The notes beneath the pieces are model-generated. The model made no database searches. It was not told the DNA's origin and worked only from the letters and a program-made list of their open reading frames with translations. Shown here one piece after another: positions 28,593 to 35,332 of a stretch of DNA of 64,000 nt. The stretch's first letter is position 1. Every line of letters begins with the position of its first letter. Source of the stretch: Pseudoduganella umbonata (GTDB taxonomy: Bacteria > Pseudomonadota > Gammaproteobacteria > Burkholderiales > Burkholderiaceae_D); the NCBI RefSeq assembly GCF_014192225.1, contig NZ_JACHXS010000003.1, positions 124,001 to 188,000 on the forward strand, in the 5' to 3' direction. Made by a program: the position numbers and the translations under genes.

Positions 28593-28714
28593 CCGGTGTC
28601 AGACACCCTCTGCGAGGATGTCTGACACCATGCACCGGCCGCCGGCACTCAGCTGCGCTGGTGTCTGACACTTTTTCCCGAACGCCTCGATCGGGAAATG
28701 GTGTCAGACACCGG
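28593..28714. repeat. GGTGTCAGACACC repeat cluster B
   Basis: Four copies of the same family as clusters A and C, but with A/T at the centre: CCGGTGTCAGACACC (28593), two partial TGTCTGACACC/GTGTCTGACAC copies (about 28619 and 28661) and GGTGTCAGACACCGG (28700). The outer copies face each other, opposite to clusters A and C. A hairpin sits inside. The cluster fills the gap between the efflux operon and the response regulator, so it also lies upstream of a promoterless-looking start. Confidence 0.85.
28674..28698 (+). terminator. Possible terminator hairpin inside repeat cluster B
   Basis: TTTCCCGA pairs perfectly with TCGGGAAA over a nine-base loop, after a run of T. No T-run follows on the plus strand, so termination of the efflux operon here is only possible, not certain. 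Confidence 0.35.
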
Positions 28715-28739
28715 TTTATATCGAAAGACACGAAACAGC

Positions 28740-29420
28740 ATGAAACTCCTCCTCGTCGAAGACAACGAGCGCGTCGCCCGCTTCGTGAAGAAGGGCCTGA
28801 CGGAAGCGGGCCACACGGTCGATCACGCCGACAACGGCCGCGACGGCATGTACCACGCCGTCAGCGAACCGTATGACGCGATCGTGATGGACCGCATGCT
28901 GCCCGGCGGGATCGACGGCCTGGCCATCGTCGAAGCGCTGCGCCAGGGCGGCAACCGGGTGCCGATCCTGATCCTGTCCGCGCTCGATGGCGTGGACGAC
29001 CGCATCCAGGGGCTGCGAAGCGGCGGCGACGATTACCTGGTGAAACCGTTCGCGTTCGGCGAACTGCTGGCCCGCCTCGACGCGCTGCTGCGGCGCTCCC
29101 AGCACCAGCCGGTGGAAACGACGATGGCGCTGGGCGACCTGAGCATGGACATGCTGGCCCACAAGGTCACGCGCGCCGGCAGGCCGGTGACGCTGCAGCC
29201 GCGCGAATTCAAGCTGCTCGAATACCTGATGCGCCATGCCAACCAGGTGGTCACGCGCACGATGCTGCTGGAGAACGTGTGGGACTACCACTTCGACCCG
29301 CAGACCAACGTGATCGACGTCCACATCAGCAAGCTGCGGCAGAAGATCGATGCCGGTTTCGGCAAGCCGCTGCTGCGCACCGTGCGCAATGCCGGCTACA
29401 TGCTGACGGACCAGCCATGA
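28740..29420 (+). CDS. OmpR/PhoB-family response regulator
   Basis: 226 residues. The receiver has the acidic pair Glu7-Asp8 (LLLVEDNERVA), phospho-acceptor Asp51 (AIVMDRMLPGG) and the conserved Lys in DDYLVKPFAFGE. The C-terminal winged helix (about 125-222) has LQPREFKLLEYLM, VVTRTMLLENVWDYHF and VDVHISKLRQKID, resembling copper/efflux regulators such as CusR and PfeR types. The ATG lies right after repeat cluster B and lacks a strong ribosome site. It pairs with the kinase 39 bases downstream and may control the efflux operon upstream. Confidence 0.93.
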   Translation: MKLLLVEDNERVARFVKKGLTEAGHTVDHADNGRDGMYHAVSEPYDAIVMDRMLPGGIDGLAIVEALRQGGNRVPILILSALDGVDDRIQGLRSGGDDYLVKPFAFGELLARLDALLRRSQHQPVETTMALGDLSMDMLAHKVTRAGRPVTLQPREFKLLEYLMRHANQVVTRTMLLENVWDYHFDPQTNVIDVHISKLRQKIDAGFGKPLLRTVRNAGYMLTDQP

Positions 29421-29459
29421 GGACAGGCGGTAACGACTGGCCGCAAGGAAAACGATAAC

Positions 29460-30839
29460 GTGAGACTTCCCGGTTTCTCCGCCCGCACGATCGCGATCGG
29501 CTATGCCTTCGTCAGCCTGCTGGTGCTGGCGATGTTCGCCGGGCCGCTGTGGTATGCGTGGCATACCAACATCCAGGAGGTACGCACGGAACTGATCACC
29601 TCCGATGCGCAGCGCCTCGCCAACCTGTTCCGGCGCGGCGGGCCGTTCGCGCTGACCACCGCCATCGACAGCCAGGTGACCGGCACCAACGACGGCGTGC
29701 GCAAGATCATCCTGTTCATGGCACCCAACGGCGTCAAGCTGGCCGGCAACCTGCCGGCGTGGCCCGCCGGCCTGCCGGACCGGGACGGCGTCAGCGAGGC
29801 CACCATCCGTGTCGACGGGGTGCCGCGCCGGATCGAACTGGTACGGGTGTCGCTGGGCCGCGGCTACCGGCTGCTGATCGCCAGTAACCTGAACCGCTTC
29901 GACGAGCTGGAGCGCCTGTTCGTCTGGGGGCTGCTCGGCTGCGCCGCCACGGTGCTGGTGGGCGCCGCGCTGGGCGGAGTGCTGATCCGCAGGGCGCTGC
30001 TGACGCGCGTGCAGGGCATCAGCCAGACCACCGCCGCGATCATCGAAGGCAAGCTGTCGCGCCGCCTCGCCGAGCCGCGCGACGGCGACGAACTGCAACT
30101 GCTGACGCGCACCGTGAACCGCATGCTGGACCAGATCGAGCACCTGGTGACCGGCGTGCAGGACGTGTCGAACGCCATCGCCCACGACCTGCGCACGCCC
30201 CTGTCCGAATTGCGCGCGCGGCTCGAGGAGCTGTCCGTCACACGCCCGAACGAAGAAGAAACGTTCGACGAGATCGATGCGGCGATCAACGACGTCGACC
30301 GCGTGATGAACATCTTCAATGCGCTGCTGCGGCTGGCCGAAATCGACAGCGGCAGCCGGCGCAACGGCTTCGTCACGGTCGACCTGGCGAAGCTGGCGGC
30401 GGAAGTGGCCGAATTCTATGCGCCGGTGGCCGAGTTGAAGAATATCGCGCTGGCCTTTGCGCCGCGCGGCACGCTGTGCGCCGTGGGCGACCCGGTGCTG
30501 CTGGCGCAGGCGCTCGGCAACCTGGTGGAGAATGCGCTGAAATATGCGCCCGAGGGCGGCACGATCGCCATCTCGCTGCACCAGCCGCAGCGCGACATGC
30601 TGGAGATCGTGGTGGCCGACAATGGCCCGGGCATCACCGCGGATGAACGGCCCCGCGTGGTCGAACGCTTCTACCGGGGCGACATCAGCCGCGGCACGCC
30701 CGGCGTCGGCCTCGGCCTGTCCGTCGTGTCGGCCGTGGCGCGGCTGCATGGCGGCACGCTGCTGCTGGCCGATAACCGGCCCGGCTTGCGGGCCACGCTG
30801 CAGGTGGCGGTCAGCCCGGCGGGGGGCACGCAGGGCTGA
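29460..30839 (+). CDS. Sensor histidine kinase, partner of the OmpR-type regulator
   Basis: 459 residues from a GTG start with AAGGA upstream. Topology: one N-terminal helix (FVSLLVLAMFAGPLW), a periplasmic sensor of about 120 residues, a second helix (LLGCAATVLVGAALGGVLI), HAMP, HisKA with the phospho-His in AIAHDLRTPLSELRARLEEL, and HATPase with N box NLVENALKYAPEGG, ADNGPGI and GVGLGLSVV. All kinase motifs are intact. The periplasmic region is unlike known metal sensors to my eye, so the signal is unknown. Confidence 0.92.
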   Translation: MRLPGFSARTIAIGYAFVSLLVLAMFAGPLWYAWHTNIQEVRTELITSDAQRLANLFRRGGPFALTTAIDSQVTGTNDGVRKIILFMAPNGVKLAGNLPAWPAGLPDRDGVSEATIRVDGVPRRIELVRVSLGRGYRLLIASNLNRFDELERLFVWGLLGCAATVLVGAALGGVLIRRALLTRVQGISQTTAAIIEGKLSRRLAEPRDGDELQLLTRTVNRMLDQIEHLVTGVQDVSNAIAHDLRTPLSELRARLEELSVTRPNEEETFDEIDAAINDVDRVMNIFNALLRLAEIDSGSRRNGFVTVDLAKLAAEVAEFYAPVAELKNIALAFAPRGTLCAVGDPVLLAQALGNLVENALKYAPEGGTIAISLHQPQRDMLEIVVADNGPGITADERPRVVERFYRGDISRGTPGVGLGLSVVSAVARLHGGTLLLADNRPGLRATLQVAVSPAGGTQG

Positions 30840-30871
30840 TAACGACCCTGTCACCGCCCGCTTCGTTCGGA

Positions 30872-31495
30872 TCACGGATCAATGGCCGAGAGACATTCGG
30901 GAGCGGGCCGAGCACCCGGACTGGCGCAAGGCTGCTGTTCCGGTGCCTGGATGGCTGGCCTGCCTTCCAGCCTGCCTTCCTGCGTATGCGCCTGACCAGC
31001 CGTCGGCGCATCCGCAGCGGAACTCTTGAATAGGTACATTGCGACACTCCACGCGACGATGAACAAAAAGGGGGTCGCGAGCGCAGTCATGTGGCCCACC
31101 AATGTCACGAAGGGAGTGACTCCAAGTGAAAACTCCGGGAATTGCCGCCGCAGGCTCCTCTGTGCCTGGTGCGCCGCAAGGATACCTACGAATGAAACGG
31201 AGGATCCTGTGATCCCGATACACACCAGGTAGTAGGCGAACAGGCCAAGCGTCTCCAGGTAAGGACCCGCAACATAATCGATAGGACCCTTTGCGAAGTC
31301 CCAATGAGTGATTTCCGCGATCCGATAGCGAACGAAGCCGTATGCCGTTCCGAGCACGGCTTGCGTGGTCAGCAGCCACGTCGTGCGCTGGTTGACGAGT
31401 TCGTCCTCACGCCACCAGCGTTCCCGCGCATGCCGCTCCCTGTCGAACATGAAACGAAGCTCATCCATACTAGGTTGCTGTTCGTTGCTCATCAT
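30872..31495 (-). CDS. Hypothetical membrane protein
   Basis: 207 residues, not recognised. The N-terminal 35 residues are charged and probably helical (MFDRERHARERWWREDELVN). Three hydrophobic segments follow (TTWLLTTQAVLGTAYGFV; LGLFAYYLVCIGITG; LATPFLFIVAWSVAMYLF), and a polar Pro/Ala/Gln tail ends the protein. No catalytic motif is visible. GGAGG lies three bases before the first ATG and six before the second (31492), so the second may be the true start. Its G+C content is slightly lower than that of its neighbours. It is convergent with the histidine kinase and 178 bases upstream of nothing obvious; likely a stand-alone gene. Confidence 0.65.
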   Translation of the reverse strand: MMSNEQQPSMDELRFMFDRERHARERWWREDELVNQRTTWLLTTQAVLGTAYGFVRYRIAEITHWDFAKGPIDYVAGPYLETLGLFAYYLVCIGITGSSVSFVGILAAHQAQRSLRRQFPEFSLGVTPFVTLVGHMTALATPFLFIVAWSVAMYLFKSSAADAPTAGQAHTQEGRLEGRPAIQAPEQQPCASPGARPAPECLSAIDP

Positions 31496-31673
31496 GCACC
31501 TCCGATGGGAGCCCGGCCGCAGGTTCGATGGAAGACTTCAAGAAATGCCTGGGGGACGAAATACCATACGTCATCGCCCCTTAAAAACCAAGTCTTTCAT
31601 GCGGGGATGACACCGCGTGGCGCGATTGACACGCGATCGCGACAAGGCATGGCTGCCGGCCTTCGGCGCGCCC

Positions 31674-32414
31674 CTATTTCCCCAGCCACTTCAGCACGAG
31701 CGGAATCAGCCCCGGCGCCAGCAGGGCCGTCAGCACGCCGTTCAGCCCCATCCCCAGTCCGGCGAAGGCGCCCATCTCGGCGCTGACCTGGAAGGCGCGC
31801 GCGGTGCCGATGCCGTGCGAAGCCACGCCCAGCGCGAAGCCGCGCACTTCGTGCGAATGGATCTTCATCCAGCCGAACAGGAAGCGCGCCGTGACGGCGC
31901 CGAAGATGCCGGTGCCGATCACCAGCACGGCGGTCAGCGACGGCAGGCCGCCCAGCCGCTCCGACACGGCCATGGCGATCGGCGTGGTGGCCGATTTCGG
32001 GCCGATCGAGCGGGCCAGTTGCGCCGAACCGCCCAGCGCCACGACGATGGCCACGGCGGAAGCGATGGCCGTGACCGAACCGCACACCAGCGCCAGCATC
32101 ACCGGCATGAACGCGCGGCGCAGCCGCGGCAGCTGTCCCACCAGCGGCACGGCCAGCGCCACGGTGGCGGGGCCGAGCAGGAAGTGGACGAACTGGGCGC
32201 CGGCGAAATAGCGCTCGTAGCTCATGCCGGACAGCCACAGCGCGCCGCAGACAAGGGCGATCGCGATCGCCACCGGGTTGGCCAGCGGCGAGAACCTGCA
32301 GCGGGCATAGACGGCTTGCGCCACCGCGTAGGCGCACAGGGTCAAGGTCAATCCCAGCAGCGGCGAAGCGCTCAGGTAGACCCAGAACGAGCGCAGGTCG
32401 GTCAGCTCAGGCAT
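31674..32414 (-). CDS. lrgB: LrgB/CidB-family antiholin-like membrane protein
   Basis: 246 residues, polytopic (PF04172). Family motifs: FLLGPATVALAVPLVGQLPR, ARSIGPKSATTPIAMAVSER and GVASHGIGTARAFQVS. LrgAB/CidAB proteins modulate murein hydrolase activity or carry small carboxylates such as pyruvate; which applies here is not visible. It overlaps the lrgA gene by eight bases and ends the LysR-lrgA-lrgB unit. Confidence 0.93.
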   Translation of the reverse strand: MPELTDLRSFWVYLSASPLLGLTLTLCAYAVAQAVYARCRFSPLANPVAIAIALVCGALWLSGMSYERYFAGAQFVHFLLGPATVALAVPLVGQLPRLRRAFMPVMLALVCGSVTAIASAVAIVVALGGSAQLARSIGPKSATTPIAMAVSERLGGLPSLTAVLVIGTGIFGAVTARFLFGWMKIHSHEVRGFALGVASHGIGTARAFQVSAEMGAFAGLGMGLNGVLTALLAPGLIPLVLKWLGK

Positions 32415-32754
32415 CGGGTTCCTTCGGGCTCGCGGCGCGCAGCACCAGGGCGGTCACGGCCAGCGTCAGCAGCGTGCTGCCCGCCAGGCCGGCCAGCAGC
32501 GCCAGCCAGTGGCCGCTGCTGGAGGACGCCGCCGCGAAAATGCCGACGCCGGCCGGCACGAACAGCAGCGACAGGTGGCGCAGCAGTTCGTTGGCATCGG
32601 CTTCGATCTTCTTCTGCAAGGCGGGCGCCGCCAGCAACGCGGCGAACAGCAGCAGCATGCCGGCCACCGGGCCGGGAATCGGCAGGTGCAGCAGGTAGAC
32701 GATGCCTTCGCCCAGGCATTGGAACAGCAGCAGGATGGTAAAGCTGACGAGCAT
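32407..32754 (-). CDS. lrgA: LrgA/CidA-family holin-like membrane protein
   Basis: 115 residues with four hydrophobic segments (PF03788). MLVSFTILLLFQCLGEGIVY, LPIPGPVAGMLLLF and LSLLFVPAGVGIF are diagnostic. AGGAG lies seven bases before the ATG; the open frame extends far upstream but only this start fits the family. It follows the LysR gene by eight bases and overlaps lrgB, so all three are co-transcribed. It acts in the inner membrane with LrgB. Confidence 0.92.
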   Translation of the reverse strand: MLVSFTILLLFQCLGEGIVYLLHLPIPGPVAGMLLLFAALLAAPALQKKIEADANELLRHLSLLFVPAGVGIFAAASSSSGHWLALLAGLAGSTLLTLAVTALVLRAASPKEPDA

Positions 32755-32762
32755 TGCGACTC

Positions 32763-33689
32763 CTATCGTGGATCGGTTGCGGTGGCCGGTTCGGCGAAGG
32801 CATCGGCCACCAGCGTACGCAGCCAGCGGTTGCCCTCGTCCTGGTTGTAGCGCCGGTGCCAGAACACGTTGGTTTGCAGCGCCGCCAGGCGCAGCGGCGA
32901 TTTTACATACACGAGGCCGAACGGCGCGGCGGCCCGCTCGGCCAGCTTCTGCGGCACCGTCACCACCAGGTCGGTCGTGCCGACGATGTACGGCGCGGCC
33001 GAGAAGTGCGGCACCGAGAAGCTGGCCGAAGTGAGGATCCCGGCCTTCTGCAACGCGGTGTTGATGCGGTCGTACGGGCTTTCCAGCGCCGCCACCACCA
33101 GGTGGCGCGCGGCGGCGAAACGCTTCATCGTCAGCGCGCCGGTGGCCAGCGGGTGGCCGGCGCGCAACAGCGTCACGTACTCCTGCCGGAACAGGCGGCG
33201 CTGGTACAGCGCGCCCGGTGCATCGTCGAAGGCGCCGATGGCGAGGTCGATGCGGCCCGCCTCCATCTCGCCCCGCAGGTCCGCCGTGCCGGCGCGCACC
33301 GAGGCAATGCCGACGCCCGGCGCGGCGGCGCCGCACAGTTCGACCAGGCGCGGCATGAAATAGACTTCTCCCACGTCCGTCATCGCGACCGTGAAGCGGC
33401 GCCGGCTCGCGGCCGGGTCGAATGCCTGCGCCGGCGCCAGCGCCTGTTCGAGGTGGGACAGCGCCGTGGCCACCGGTTCGGCCATGTGCTCGGCATACGG
33501 CGTGGGCTGCATGCCCGCCGCCGTGCGCACGAACAGCTCGTCGCCGGTGGCCCGGCGCAGGCGCGCCAGCGCGTTGCTGACGGCCGATTGCGTCAGGCGC
33601 AGTCGACGCGCGGCCGCCGATATCTGCCGCTCGCGGAACACCTCCTGGAACACCAGCAGCAGGTTCAGGTCCAGTTCGCGCAGTTCCAT
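32763..33689 (-). CDS. LysR-family regulator, co-transcribed with lrgAB
   Basis: 308 residues. HTH at about 5-65 (LDLNLLLVFQEVFRERQISA, LTQSAVSNALARLRRATG), then an effector domain with RRRFTVAMTDVGEVYFMPRL, a NahR/LinR-type signature. The start MELRELDLNLL has GAGGTGCG upstream and matches family N-termini; the frame extends 11 residues further. Unlike the usual divergent arrangement, it lies upstream of lrgA on the same strand with only eight bases between, so it would regulate its own operon. The ligand may be a small aromatic or carboxylic acid. Confidence 0.9.
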   Translation of the reverse strand: MELRELDLNLLLVFQEVFRERQISAAARRLRLTQSAVSNALARLRRATGDELFVRTAAGMQPTPYAEHMAEPVATALSHLEQALAPAQAFDPAASRRRFTVAMTDVGEVYFMPRLVELCGAAAPGVGIASVRAGTADLRGEMEAGRIDLAIGAFDDAPGALYQRRLFRQEYVTLLRAGHPLATGALTMKRFAAARHLVVAALESPYDRINTALQKAGILTSASFSVPHFSAAPYIVGTTDLVVTVPQKLAERAAAPFGLVYVKSPLRLAALQTNVFWHRRYNQDEGNRWLRTLVADAFAEPATATDPR

Positions 33690-33846
33690 CGCACCTCTAT
33701 TTATTTCATGAATAAACGGCATTTTCGCATTCGTTGCGCAAATGGTCTACCGGCCTGCACGGGAGTACAGGCCGTACCGGGAGGCGTGCACCGGCCCCCC
33801 GCAAGCCTGCTACACTGGGACGTAACAGGGCGTGGAGCACATCGCT

Positions 33847-34662
33847 ATGAGCATCCGGCAACGCAACAATGTCAAGGCGTGGGGCAATGGCCCCACCACG
33901 CTGCTGTTCGCGCACGGCTTCGGCTGCGACCAGTCGATGTGGCGCTTCCTGCTGCCGGCCCTCGATGGCCGCTACCGCATCGTGGTGTTCGACGCGGTCG
34001 GCAGCGGCGCCTCCGACTGGCGCGCCTACGATCGGGTGAAGTACGGCTCGCTGCTCGGCTATGCGCAGGATGTGCTGGAGATCGCCGACGAGTTTGCCGA
34101 AGGATTTGCCGACCGGCCGCTCGTGTTTGTCGGCCACTCGGTGGGGGCAATGGTCGGCCTGCTGGCCACGATCCTGCAGCCGGGCCGCTTTGCCGCCCAG
34201 GTCATGGTCAGCCCGTCGCCGTGCTACCTGAACGATGGCGATTACCGCGGCGGCTTTTCGCTGGAGGACATCGGCGACCTGCTGCAGACGCTGGCGGACA
34301 ATTACGTGGGATGGGCGCGCACGATGGCGCCCGTCATCATGGGTGCGCCGGCACATCCCGAACTCGGCAAGGAACTGGCCGACAGCTTTTGCCGCGCCGA
34401 TCCCGCCATCGCCGCCCACTTCGCCCACGTGACGTTTCTTTCCGATCACCGCGCCGACCTGCCCCGGTCGGCCACGCCGGCGCTGATCCTGCAGTGCACC
34501 GACGACCTGCTCGCACCGCGCGCCGTGGGCGAGTTCACGCACCGCGCGCTGGCCGGCAGCGAATTGTGCCTGATCGACAATACGGGCCATTGCCCGCACA
34601 TGAGCGCGCCGCGTGCGTGCGCCGCCGCGATCGCGGATTTCCTGCCGCGCCTGGCCGGCTGA
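33847..34662 (+). CDS. RsbQ-like alpha/beta hydrolase
   Basis: 271 residues. The catalytic triad is Ser98 (FVGHSVGAMVG), Asp219/220 (LQCTDDLLAP) and His248 (NTGHCPHMSAP), at almost the same numbers as Bacillus RsbQ (96/219/247). LLFAHGFGCDQSMWR and VVFDAVGSGASD are RsbQ hallmarks. Members hydrolyse an unknown small hydrophobic ligand (the strigolactone/karrikin receptor fold) and hand a signal to a PAS partner. The next gene, four bases downstream, encodes just such a PAS protein. GGAG lies nine bases before this ATG; a GTG 15 bases earlier is possible. Confidence 0.9.
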   Translation: MSIRQRNNVKAWGNGPTTLLFAHGFGCDQSMWRFLLPALDGRYRIVVFDAVGSGASDWRAYDRVKYGSLLGYAQDVLEIADEFAEGFADRPLVFVGHSVGAMVGLLATILQPGRFAAQVMVSPSPCYLNDGDYRGGFSLEDIGDLLQTLADNYVGWARTMAPVIMGAPAHPELGKELADSFCRADPAIAAHFAHVTFLSDHRADLPRSATPALILQCTDDLLAPRAVGEFTHRALAGSELCLIDNTGHCPHMSAPRACAAAIADFLPRLAG

Positions 34663-34666
34663 TGCC

Positions 34667-35332
34667 ATGGCGCCAACGCACGGACCCTCGCCGACAGACC
34701 TGTTCGACCGGGCGCCCTGCGCACTGCTGCTGACGGAGCCGGACGGCACGATCCGCTGCGCCAACCGGGGCAGCGTGGACTGGCTCGGTTATCCGCATCA
34801 TGAACTGACGGGCGGCATGCGGCTGCAGGACCTGCTCAGCATCGGCGGCGGCGTGCTGTACCAGACGCATTGCCAGCCCCTGCTGCGGTTGCAGAAAGCG
34901 GTCGGCGACGTGCAGATCGATCTCGTGCGGCGCGACGGCATACGCGTGCCGGCGCTGCTCAACGTTGCCCGGCACCGCTTCGGCGAGGCCGAAATGGATG
35001 TGCTGGCCATCTTCACCGCCATCGACCGCCGCGCCTTTGAACGCGAATTGCAGCGTACAAAGGCTGAACTGCTGGCGGCCCAGGCAGCCAGGGAAGAAAT
35101 GACCGGAGAGCTGCGCAAGGCACTCGATGCGCTCGCCGCCGCGGACCACCGCCATGACGAATTCCTGCTGGCGTTCTGCCACGACCTGCGCAATCCGCTG
35201 GGGCCGATGCGCGGCGCGCTCGACATGCTGAAGCTGACGATTCCGGCCGACCACGCGGCGGCCCGGCTGATAGCCGTGCTCGACCGCCAGTTGCGCCTGC
35301 TCGCCGACCTGGTCGACGGTGCGAGCCGCTAG
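34667..35332 (+). CDS. PAS-HisKA protein lacking an ATPase domain, partner of the RsbQ-like hydrolase
   Basis: 221 residues. An RsbP-like PAS domain (about 12-120: LYQTHCQPLLRLQKAVGDVQ, IDLVRRDGIRVPALLN) is followed by a coiled coil (about 122-160) and a HisKA segment with candidate His172 (FCHDLRNPLGPMRGALDML). Translation stops at 221, before any N box or G box, so there is no HATPase_c domain; a normal kinase would need about 120 more residues. The stop shares the tetramer CTAG with the convergent paoC-like stop, so no ATPase remnant follows. It could be a truncated kinase or a phospho-relay/adaptor needing another kinase. Confidence 0.85.
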   Translation: MAPTHGPSPTDLFDRAPCALLLTEPDGTIRCANRGSVDWLGYPHHELTGGMRLQDLLSIGGGVLYQTHCQPLLRLQKAVGDVQIDLVRRDGIRVPALLNVARHRFGEAEMDVLAIFTAIDRRAFERELQRTKAELLAAQAAREEMTGELRKALDALAAADHRHDEFLLAFCHDLRNPLGPMRGALDMLKLTIPADHAAARLIAVLDRQLRLLADLVDGASR

